This document shows positions 8,989-15,355 of a stretch of 40,997 nt of DNA, piece after piece. Origin of the DNA: Rhodothermales bacterium (lineage in GTDB: Bacteria > Bacteroidota > Rhodothermia > Rhodothermales > JAHQVL01); the NCBI GenBank assembly GCA_041391505.1, contig JAWKNW010000039.1:1-40997 (forward strand), given 5' to 3'. Within the stretch, counting starts at the first letter, position 1. Every line of letters begins with the position of its first letter. The notes beneath the pieces are model-generated. The model made no database searches, was not told where the DNA came from, and saw nothing but the letters and a program-made list of their open reading frames with translations. A program made the position numbers and the translations under genes.

Positions 8989-10020
8989 TCAGCGGCCGGC
9001 GGGCGAGGCGACCGTCCGCCCCACGGCTTCCGCGATGAGCCGGATCTGCTGCATGAGTTCGACGAACTGCTCGAAAAAGAGCGCCTGGGGACCGTCGCGC
9101 AGCGCCGATTGCGGGTCGGGGTGGATGTCGATCAAGACCCCGTGCGCGCCGGCGGCGACGGCCGCGCGCGCCATCGGCGTCACCTTGTTGCGGAGCCCGA
9201 TGCCGTGGCTCGGATCGGCGAGGACGGGAAGGTGGCTCTTGGACTGCACCACAGGGATCGAGGACAGATCGAGCGTATGCCGCGTGTACGGCTCGAACGT
9301 CCGGATGCCGCCCTCGCAGAGCATGACGCGGGCGTTGTTCTGGGTCAAGATTTTTTCAGCCCCCATCAGCCAGTCCTCGATCCGGGCGGCGAGGCCGCGC
9401 TGCAGGATCACCGGCTTGCCGGTCCGCGCCACCTCCGACAGCAGCACGTCGTTCTGCATGCCCTGCGCCGCCACGAGGAAAATGTCCGCCGCGTCGGCGG
9501 CCTTTTCGACCAGCGCCTGGTCGGCCACCTCGAGCACGAGGCTGAGGCCATGCCGGCTTGCGATGGCGCGGATTAGATCGACCCGATCGTCCGCCGGCCA
9601 CTGCGGCGTGTGCGCGGCCTTCTTCGGGCGCAACAGACTCGTCCGCAGAAACCGCACGCCCTCCGACACCAGCAGGGTGGCCACCTGCTCCAGTTGTTCC
9701 TCCGACTCGAACACCCGCGGTCCGGCCATCACCGCGACCCGGTCGCTCCCGATCGGAATGCCGTTCACCTCGATTACCGTATCGCTGCGCCGCCAGGTCC
9801 GGCTGGCGATCTTGTAGGGATCGGTGACCCGATACACCTCGGCCACCCCCTCCAGCACCTGCACCTGACGCAGATCGAAATCAGGCCGCACACCGATCGC
9901 GCCCAGCACCGTCTGATGCACGCCGCTCGATCGATGCACATCGAACCCGAACCGACTCAGCCGCCCGATGACGGCCTCGATCAGCTCCTCTTCCACACCG
10001 GCTTGCATGACTACGACCAT
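8989..10020 (-). CDS. DAHP synthase (type I beta, AroF-like) homologue with substituted active site
   Basis: A 343-aa protein with an N-terminal ferredoxin-like regulatory domain (about 1-75) and a TIM-barrel aligning with Thermotoga-type 3-deoxy-7-phosphoheptulonate synthase. Numbering is almost collinear with that enzyme (recalled, not computed). Retained: Arg126 (FLRT), His272 (DPSH) and Asp309 (LRDG). Replaced: metal ligand Cys102 by Arg (AGPRVF instead of AGPCSV), Lys131 by Arg (LLRPKK for YKPRT), Arg186 by Gln, Lys207 by Gln (ILQRG for LLKRG), Arg237 by Gly (CEGG for CERG) and Glu298 by Asp. The fold is kept, but most PEP-binding residues and one metal ligand are lost. The frame is clean. 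It may be a regulator, a subunit or an enzyme with another substrate. It follows lptB by 127 bp. Confidence 0.82.
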   Translation of the reverse strand: MVVVMQAGVEEELIEAVIGRLSRFGFDVHRSSGVHQTVLGAIGVRPDFDLRQVQVLEGVAEVYRVTDPYKIASRTWRRSDTVIEVNGIPIGSDRVAVMAGPRVFESEEQLEQVATLLVSEGVRFLRTSLLRPKKAAHTPQWPADDRVDLIRAIASRHGLSLVLEVADQALVEKAADAADIFLVAAQGMQNDVLLSEVARTGKPVILQRGLAARIEDWLMGAEKILTQNNARVMLCEGGIRTFEPYTRHTLDLSSIPVVQSKSHLPVLADPSHGIGLRNKVTPMARAAVAAGAHGVLIDIHPDPQSALRDGPQALFFEQFVELMQQIRLIAEAVGRTVASPAGR

Positions 10021-10030
10021 GGGGGAAACG

Positions 10031-10072
10031 GATTTGAGATTGAAGATTAAAGATCAAGGATCAAGGATGGAA
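10031..10072. repeat. heptameric tandem repeat (GATNNAA type, six units)
   Basis: Six consecutive 7-mers between the DAHPS-like start and lptB: GATTTGA, GATTGAA, GATTAAA, GATCAAG, GATCAAG, GATGGAA. The period is exact and the sequence drifts. It is related to the GGTTCAA heptads at 10116-10147 and 15305-15332. It has no coding potential and its function is unknown. Confidence 0.65.
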
Positions 10073-10115
10073 GCCATGCCGTGTTCGGGTACCGGATGTT
10101 TGATCGCCAAAACAT

Positions 10116-10147
10116 CCCTTAAACCATGAACCTTAAACCTTGAACCC
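10116..10147. repeat. heptameric tandem repeat (GGTTCAA type on minus strand)
   Basis: Period-7 units CCCTTAA, ACCATGA, ACCTTAA, ACCTTGA and ACCC, ending directly at the lptB stop codon. Read on the minus strand they are GGTTCAA/GGTTTAA heptads. They are in opposite orientation to the related array at 10031-10072, about 44 bp away. Confidence 0.65.
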
Positions 10148-10915
10148 CTACTTGTACCGCTCCAGGGTAAACTTCTCGCCAAGATAGCGTTTTCGCACTT
10201 CTTCGTCGCTCGCGAGGGCCTCGGCGGTGCCCTGTTTCAGAATGCGGCCTTCGTAGAGCAGGTAGGCGCGGTCGGTGATCGCCAGGGTCTCGTGGACGTT
10301 GTGGTCGGTGATCAGCACCCCGATCCCGCGGTCCTTCAGGCCGGCGACGATCGACTGGATGTCCTCCACCGCGATCGGGTCGACGCCGGCGAAGGGCTCA
10401 TCCAGCAAAAAAAAGCGCGGATCGGACGCCAGGGCGCGCGCGATCTCGGTGCGCCGGCGCTCTCCGCCCGACAGCATGTAGCCCTTCGACTTGCGCACCC
10501 GTTCGAGCCCGAACTCCTCGATCAGGCTGTCCACGCGGTACGCCCGCGCCTTCCGGTCGAGCGACTGGAATTCCAGCACCGCGTGCAGGTTGCCCTCCAC
10601 GCTGAGATGGCTGAAGATCGACGCTTCCTGCGCCAGATAGCCAATCCCGTAGCGCGCCCGCTTGTACATCGGCACCCGCGAAATATCCCGGTCGCCGAGC
10701 AGGATCTGGCCGGCGTGCGGCTTCACCATCCCGACGATCATGTAGAACGTCGTCGTCTTGCCCGCCCCGTTCGGCCCCAGCAGCCCGACGATCTCGCCCT
10801 GCGCCACATCGAGGCTCACGCCGGAGACCACCTCCCGCTTCTTGTAGCGGCGGACCAGGTTGCGCGCCCGGAGAACGAGCGTGCCGGCGGATGCCATGTG
10901 TGTTGCTTCTTCCAT
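10148..10915 (-). CDS. lptB: LPS export ABC transporter ATP-binding protein LptB
   Basis: Cytoplasmic ATPase (255 aa) of the Lpt machine that moves lipopolysaccharide from the inner membrane to the cell surface. Walker A GPNGAGKTT lies near residue 48, with LSGGERRR, Walker B FFLLDEPFAGVDP and switch ITDHNVHE, all in the LptB-typical form. An N-terminal extension of six residues precedes a second ATG at 10897, which may be the true start. Upstream on the same strand lie an OstA-like lptA and lptC, so this is an Lpt operon. lptF/lptG are not in the window. Confidence 0.93.
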   Translation of the reverse strand: MEEATHMASAGTLVLRARNLVRRYKKREVVSGVSLDVAQGEIVGLLGPNGAGKTTTFYMIVGMVKPHAGQILLGDRDISRVPMYKRARYGIGYLAQEASIFSHLSVEGNLHAVLEFQSLDRKARAYRVDSLIEEFGLERVRKSKGYMLSGGERRRTEIARALASDPRFFLLDEPFAGVDPIAVEDIQSIVAGLKDRGIGVLITDHNVHETLAITDRAYLLYEGRILKQGTAEALASDEEVRKRYLGEKFTLERYK

Positions 10916-10921
10916 TTTCCC

Positions 10922-10966
10922 GTCATCCTGAGCCGCCGCGATCCCATCGCGGCGCGTCGAAGGACC
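10922..10966. repeat. REP-like palindromic element between lptA and lptB
   Basis: A perfect 9-bp inverted repeat, CGCCGCGAT / ATCGCGGCG, with a CCC loop (10934-10954). It is flanked by GTCATCCTGAG on the left and GTCGAAGGACC on the right. These flanks resemble the dispersed GTCATCCTGAGC…GAAGGACC intergenic elements seen in many genomes. It lies within the Lpt operon in the spacer between the lptA stop and lptB start. It has no T-tract and is probably a dispersed repeat acting, if at all, at the mRNA level. Confidence 0.6.
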
Positions 10967-10991
10967 TTATTTTAACGGACGCTGCACCCTG

Positions 10992-12476
10992 TCACGGTTC
11001 GTCGCGCTCACCGGCCGCGGCGCGGAACGCGTCGAGCCGCGTCTTGCGCTCCGGATCGAGCAGCCGTTCCATCGCCGGCCGGCGTTCGGGCTGCCAGCGG
11101 AAGCCCTGCAGCTCGAACGGAGAGGGAATCAACGCAACGGGATACATCACGTTCTGCGTTCCGGACAATGCCTTGAATAATTTCAGCTCATTGTTGGCAA
11201 ACTGAAGCAAAATCGTATCGCCCGACGCGCGGACCGCGCCATCGACCCCGCCGGTGTCGTTGCTGCGGTAGTAGATCGCCTCGGCCTGGGGCCAGACCCT
11301 CAGGCTCTGGAGGGAATCCTCCCGAAACAGCCCCATCAGGTTTTCGCCGCGCAACTGGTGGATGCGCTCGATCGTCGTATCCTCCTGCGCGGCAAAGGCG
11401 TTGCCCCGCACGAGGAGGGAATCGATGGAGCCGGCGGTCGCCGTGGCCCGCAGGCTGTCGCCCGTGATCTGGTAGAACTGGTACCAGGCCATCGGCTCCT
11501 CGTAGAACCGGTTCGACTCGCGCAAGGGCCTCCCTTCCAGCGCGATCCGGTCGTACACCGACGAATCCGCCACCGCCGCGAACTTGCGCTGCCATACCCG
11601 GACGGAATCCACGGCGATCAGACGCTGGAGCGAGTCTTTCCGGAACACATCCAGCCGCGTGGCGCGCATCAGCAGCGTGTCCGTGTCGACGCCCGTCGAA
11701 TCCCGCCGGAACTGGGCAAGCAGGGCGTCGCCGACGATGTTGCTGATCCCGTTCCGGTTGTCGTTGAAGGCGTAGTCGCCGAAAAGGTAGGACTGCGAGA
11801 GGGAATCGGATTCGGACACGCCCTCGCCTCCGCCGATGCGCTGCACGAAGACGCGCCCACGCCCGATGGAGATTTCGGTCTCCCGGAAATAGGTGACGGA
11901 GTCGGCCTCGAGGTGGGTCCGATCTTCGTCCAGCACCACGTCGTGATAAAACTCGGCGCGTTTCTCGTCCGAGAAGTATTCGCCGCCCTTGCTGCGAAGC
12001 ACGGTGAGGCTGTCCACCAGCCGCACGTCGCGGTCGAACACCGTGCGCTTTTCGTTCGCGTAGTACCAGGCAGACGGCGCGTAGACGTCGACATCGCCAT
12101 CGGTGAGCCAGACGTTGCCGGTGGCGCGCCCTTCCTTGATGCGGGTGTTGTAGACTATGCTGTCCGCCCTCAGCGAGTCGCCGCGTTCGACGATCATCAC
12201 GCGTCCGGTGAGGACCACCCGGTCCCGTTCCAGATAGCGGATGACCCGATTGGCCCAGAGGCGGGTGCTGTCCTGGACGAGCCGCACATGGCCTTCGAGG
12301 ATCTGCACCGGGTCGTCGCCGACGTTGCCGCGCGAGAGGCGGTCGGTGTTGAGGATCTGGACCTGTTTCTCCGTGGAATCGCGCGGCGTAAGGCCCTGCG
12401 CCCGCGCGCCGGCCCCGCCGGCTGCCCCCCAGAGCGCCGCCGTCGCGATCGTTGCCAGTATCCAGTGCAGCCTCAT
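10992..12476 (-). CDS. OstA-like/LptA family LPS transport protein
   Basis: Periplasmic protein of 494 aa with an N-terminal signal peptide (hydrophobic stretch about 5-26 ending AGARAQG). It has repeated beta-jellyroll OstA/LptA segments (VQILEGHVRLVQDSTRLWA, then LRADSIVYNTRIKEGRATG, LEADSVTYF). It is much longer than enterobacterial LptA (~185 aa), as is usual for OstA-like proteins of Bacteroidota. It is expected to form the periplasmic bridge for LPS between LptC and the outer-membrane translocon. It starts 10 bp after lptC and is followed by lptB. Confidence 0.85.
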   Translation of the reverse strand: MRLHWILATIATAALWGAAGGAGARAQGLTPRDSTEKQVQILNTDRLSRGNVGDDPVQILEGHVRLVQDSTRLWANRVIRYLERDRVVLTGRVMIVERGDSLRADSIVYNTRIKEGRATGNVWLTDGDVDVYAPSAWYYANEKRTVFDRDVRLVDSLTVLRSKGGEYFSDEKRAEFYHDVVLDEDRTHLEADSVTYFRETEISIGRGRVFVQRIGGGEGVSESDSLSQSYLFGDYAFNDNRNGISNIVGDALLAQFRRDSTGVDTDTLLMRATRLDVFRKDSLQRLIAVDSVRVWQRKFAAVADSSVYDRIALEGRPLRESNRFYEEPMAWYQFYQITGDSLRATATAGSIDSLLVRGNAFAAQEDTTIERIHQLRGENLMGLFREDSLQSLRVWPQAEAIYYRSNDTGGVDGAVRASGDTILLQFANNELKLFKALSGTQNVMYPVALIPSPFELQGFRWQPERRPAMERLLDPERKTRLDAFRAAAGERDEP

Positions 12477-12486
12477 GACGTGGCGT

Positions 12487-13092
12487 CTATTGCTCCTCGA
12501 CCAGTACCTGCCCCGTAACCCGCGACAGCGTGTAATGCTCCAGATCCTCGTCCGCGTCCAGCTCGTATCCCTGGACCTGCTCTTTCGGGGTGGTGATGCG
12601 GACGAAGCCCGGCGTCGTGACCTTGCGGTCGGTCTCGTCCCACACGAGATGCTCGGTTTCCAGCCGCTTGTTGTCGTAGGTGTCCACGATCACGTTGCCG
12701 CGCGACTCGAACCGGCGCTCCGTCTCGTAATAATAGAGGATGTCCGCCACGAGCACGGCCGAGGAGTCGCCGGCCTCGTCGAACAAAAACGCCGTGACGC
12801 GCTCCTCCGGGGCCGACTCGTCCGTGCGCAGCAGCAGGTAGGTGCTGTCCGCCTGTTCGATCTTCGCCATGTAGCCGGCGAGGATGGTCACGCGCGGCCG
12901 CTCCCCTTCCGCCACGCTGAATCGGGCCCCCCAACTTTCCTGCGCCGGACGCTGATCCAGCTGAATTTCTTCCCGCGTCGGCACCTCGCTCCCTACGGGG
13001 CGGCAGCCGGCCGTAACGAAATACACCATGAGCACGGCAAGGGCCGGAACGCTTGCGTAAGAGACTGGTTGTATGGGCACGTTCCGTTTCAT
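12487..13092 (-). CDS. lptC: LPS export periplasmic protein LptC
   Basis: A 201-aa protein with a short hydrophobic N-terminus ending in a lipobox-like VTAGC (Cys about residue 30), suggesting a lipoprotein; classical LptC has a transmembrane anchor instead. The core shows the LptC pattern with beta-strands RVTILAGYMAKIEQADSTYLL, a FESRGNVIVDTYDNKRLETEHLVWD stretch of the OstA/LptC type, and a C-terminal VTGQVLVEEQ. It is the first gene of lptC-lptA-lptB. The 202-bp divergent spacer to the partner-switching module probably holds promoters for both directions. Confidence 0.82.
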   Translation of the reverse strand: MKRNVPIQPVSYASVPALAVLMVYFVTAGCRPVGSEVPTREEIQLDQRPAQESWGARFSVAEGERPRVTILAGYMAKIEQADSTYLLLRTDESAPEERVTAFLFDEAGDSSAVLVADILYYYETERRFESRGNVIVDTYDNKRLETEHLVWDETDRKVTTPGFVRITTPKEQVQGYELDADEDLEHYTLSRVTGQVLVEEQ

Positions 13093-13214
13093 TCTGATGG
13101 CGGAGCATCGGGCATATCGATCTCCCGATCATCTTCTCTTCTTCCCCTGCACGTCCAGTCCCCTCCGGTCAACGATACTGTTTCGCTTGAACGCGAGAGG
13201 TGCGAAAAGGGTTT

Positions 13215-13222
13215 TACTTTTC
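13215..13222 (+). promoter_or_regulatory. possible Bacteroidota-type -7 element ahead of the partner-switching module
   Basis: TACTTTTC matches TAnnTTTG at 7 of 8 positions and lies about 73 bp before the STAS gene. The upstream element is poor: CTTG at 13186-13189 is about 25 bp away, slightly beyond the usual spacing. The remainder of spacer 13093-13294 holds no other structure I could recognise. Confidence 0.22.
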
Positions 13223-13294
13223 ATAGCGCGAGCCGATACCCAGTGAGACCTCTTACGCTCTAGGTAACGGTATATCTTCTTAACTGAGACGCAC

Positions 13295-13654
13295 ATGAGC
13301 TTTAAAATCGAGCCTCATGACCAGGAAACGGCGGTCGTAACCGTTGGCAAAACGCTCGACTTTCGTAACGCCGAGGCCTTCAAAACTGCCTGCCAGGAAC
13401 ATGTGGATGCGGGGAAACACAACTTCATCCTCGACTTCACGGACACCGGCATCCTCGACTCGACGGGTCTGGGATCGATCTTCTCCCTGTATCGGAAGGT
13501 CTCGCCGCTGAACGGCCAGGTCGTTTTCGCTTCGATCTCCCGCCCCGTGCAGGTGGTCGTTCAACTGACCCGCACGTATAAGGTTTTTCGTCAATTTCCG
13601 ACGGTCGAGGATGCGCTCGAAGCGCTTCAGCAGGGCATTCCCTCGCATCGGTAG
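13295..13654 (+). CDS. STAS-domain anti-sigma factor antagonist (RsbV/SpoIIAA-like)
   Basis: A single STAS domain of 119 aa. The region TGILDSTGLGSIFSLYR contains the conserved phosphorylatable serine (Ser56) in the DSTGLG motif. In partner switching, the unphosphorylated antagonist binds the HATPase kinase and releases its target. The next two genes encode such a kinase and a PP2C phosphatase, so the three form a complete switch. No sigma factor gene is adjacent, so the output could be a sigma factor elsewhere or a non-transcriptional target. Confidence 0.9.
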   Translation: MSFKIEPHDQETAVVTVGKTLDFRNAEAFKTACQEHVDAGKHNFILDFTDTGILDSTGLGSIFSLYRKVSPLNGQVVFASISRPVQVVVQLTRTYKVFRQFPTVEDALEALQQGIPSHR

Positions 13655-13704
13655 TTGACGCGGTCGGTTTCGTAGAACCGAACACCTTGTGCCCCGGGTT
13701 ATCT

Positions 13705-14160
13705 ATGTACAATACGATGCACTATTTCACGGACCTGGATACCCTCGTCGATGATGTGCATGGCCTCTTTGAGCGCTGGGAAGAACAGTACTCAACGTGC
13801 GAGCCGTTCTCACTGGATACGCTGATGGCCGCCAAGCTGGCCATCCACGAGTGGGTTGCAAATCTGAAGCGTCACGCGACATTCGCCGTACCTGACCCCC
13901 GCGTGGGGTTGTGCGTTTCCCCGAGCGCCGACGGCCTCGCCTGTGTCGTGGAGGACAACTCCGTAGGATTCGACCTCGACGGGTACTTCAAAAAACACGG
14001 CTCAATCACCCAGGTCCTTCCAGAAAGTGGCATGGGATTGCATTGGATCAAGTCATTCGCGAACAATCTGCGCTACCAGCGGGCCCCGAGCGGCTGCCAG
14101 CAGCTGGCGTTTTTTGTACCGGACAATAACGATCCCTCTCTGGACATCCTGTTTTCATGA
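13705..14160 (+). CDS. HATPase_c anti-sigma-type serine kinase (RsbW-like)
   Basis: A soluble kinase of about 151 aa in the GHKL fold. The N-box reads AIHEWVANLKRHA (Glu and Asn for Mg-ATP), the G1-like box VEDNSVGFDL, and the G2-like segment ESGMGLHWIKSF. It would phosphorylate the STAS protein encoded 50 bp upstream. The frame opens with a TTG at 13687, but the ATG at 13705 (or 13717) is a likelier start. Its stop overlaps the start of the phosphatase gene by ATGA, which suggests translational coupling. Confidence 0.82.
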   Translation: MYNTMHYFTDLDTLVDDVHGLFERWEEQYSTCEPFSLDTLMAAKLAIHEWVANLKRHATFAVPDPRVGLCVSPSADGLACVVEDNSVGFDLDGYFKKHGSITQVLPESGMGLHWIKSFANNLRYQRAPSGCQQLAFFVPDNNDPSLDILFS

Positions 14161-15281
14161 GCGATTATTCGATCCTGGTCGTTGAAGACGAAGAGATCCT
14201 GCGCAGACTCCTCGAAATTCGCCTCAGCAAGCTGTACACCGTACGCACGGCGGAGAATGGAGAAGATGCCCTGGCGAAGGTGGCTGAAAACACGCCGGAC
14301 CTGATCATCTCGGACATCATGATGCCCAAGATGGACGGATTCCAGCTGCAGCAAACCCTCCAGGAGCAGCAGAGCACGCGCGCGATCCCGTTCATCTTCC
14401 TTACGGCAAAAGCCGACGACAACAGCCGGCTCAAAGGCCTGCGCATGGGGATCGACGACTATATCACGAAGCCGTTCGACCTCGACCAGCTCCTCTCCCG
14501 GATCGAGCGCCTGCTCGAACGGACGCGGCTCTTCCAGACCCAGCTCGACGCGCGCATCGGCCAGGACTTCTCCAACAAGCTGATGCCCAAGCGGCTGCCT
14601 GAAGTGGATGGCTATGCCGTCAGCTACTTCAACCGGCCCCGCGAGCACGGCGGCGGCGACCTCTTCGACTGGACGGAGGCATCCCCCGGCGTCTACTTCT
14701 TTACCATCGGCGACGTCATGGGGAAAGGGCTTCAGGCGAAATTCTACGCCTTCAGCTTCCTCAGCTATATCCGCGGCACGCTCTACGCGATGCTCAAGAC
14801 GACCCAATCGCCGGCCGACCTCATCCGTCGCGTCAACCAGATCATCATGGAAGACGAGATGATGGAGGACACCTTCGCCTCGCTCCTGCTGATGCGCTGG
14901 GAGCCGGCGAAAAACGAGATTACCTACACCAATGCCGGCCACTGCCGCCCCGTCCTCGTCTCACCGGACAAGACGGAGGTGGTCCCGTACAGCGACGTCA
15001 TCCTCGGGCTGGACAAATACGCGGAATTTGTCGACACCACGATCAAGATGCCCGCCGGCGCCTCGATCGTTACGTATACCGACGGCCTGCTCGAGCAACG
15101 CCTCGCCTCCGGCGAGATGCTCGGCGAGGAAGGCATCGCCCGCCTTTCCGCCAGCGCCATGAACGATACGGACCCGATCGCCGGCATGCTCCGCCGCATC
15201 CTCGAACAGAGCAAGGAGCCGACCTTCGCCGACGATATCCTCGTCTTCTGGCTCAACCGCCTCGTCGAGCAGCACGCGTGA
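14157..15281 (+). CDS. response regulator with PP2C/SpoIIE phosphatase output (RsbU-like)
   Basis: A 374-aa protein. The receiver domain spans residues 1-120, with phospho-acceptor Asp53 in LIISDIMMPKMDG, Thr83 and Lys105 (TKPFD). The C-terminal SpoIIE-type PP2C phosphatase spans about 145-370, with metal motifs GGGDLFDW, IGDVMGKGLQAK, TNAGHCRPVL, YTDGLLEQ and ADDILVFW. It is expected to dephosphorylate the STAS protein when its receiver is phosphorylated. The cognate histidine kinase is not in the window. It is last in the three-gene operon STAS, kinase, phosphatase. Confidence 0.92.
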   Translation: MSDYSILVVEDEEILRRLLEIRLSKLYTVRTAENGEDALAKVAENTPDLIISDIMMPKMDGFQLQQTLQEQQSTRAIPFIFLTAKADDNSRLKGLRMGIDDYITKPFDLDQLLSRIERLLERTRLFQTQLDARIGQDFSNKLMPKRLPEVDGYAVSYFNRPREHGGGDLFDWTEASPGVYFFTIGDVMGKGLQAKFYAFSFLSYIRGTLYAMLKTTQSPADLIRRVNQIIMEDEMMEDTFASLLLMRWEPAKNEITYTNAGHCRPVLVSPDKTEVVPYSDVILGLDKYAEFVDTTIKMPAGASIVTYTDGLLEQRLASGEMLGEEGIARLSASAMNDTDPIAGMLRRILEQSKEPTFADDILVFWLNRLVEQHA

Positions 15282-15304
15282 TCGTGTGAGCGGGACGTCT
15301 GGAT

Positions 15305-15332
15305 GGTTCAAGGCGGTAGATTCAAGGTTCAA
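15305..15332. repeat. heptameric repeat (GGTTCAA type)
   Basis: Period-7 units GGTTCAA, GGCGGTA, GATTCAA and GGTTCAA in the spacer between the phosphatase and menE stops. They are the same heptad family as the arrays beside lptB. They lie 30 bp from a strong palindromic element in the menE 3' end. Confidence 0.5.
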
Positions 15333-15355
15333 GTCACAGGCAACCAGGCCGCCAC

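Noticed and set aside
10934..10954. An intrinsic terminator between lptA and lptB
   Set aside because: The stem is strong but no T-run follows on the minus strand, and the flanks look like a dispersed repeat.
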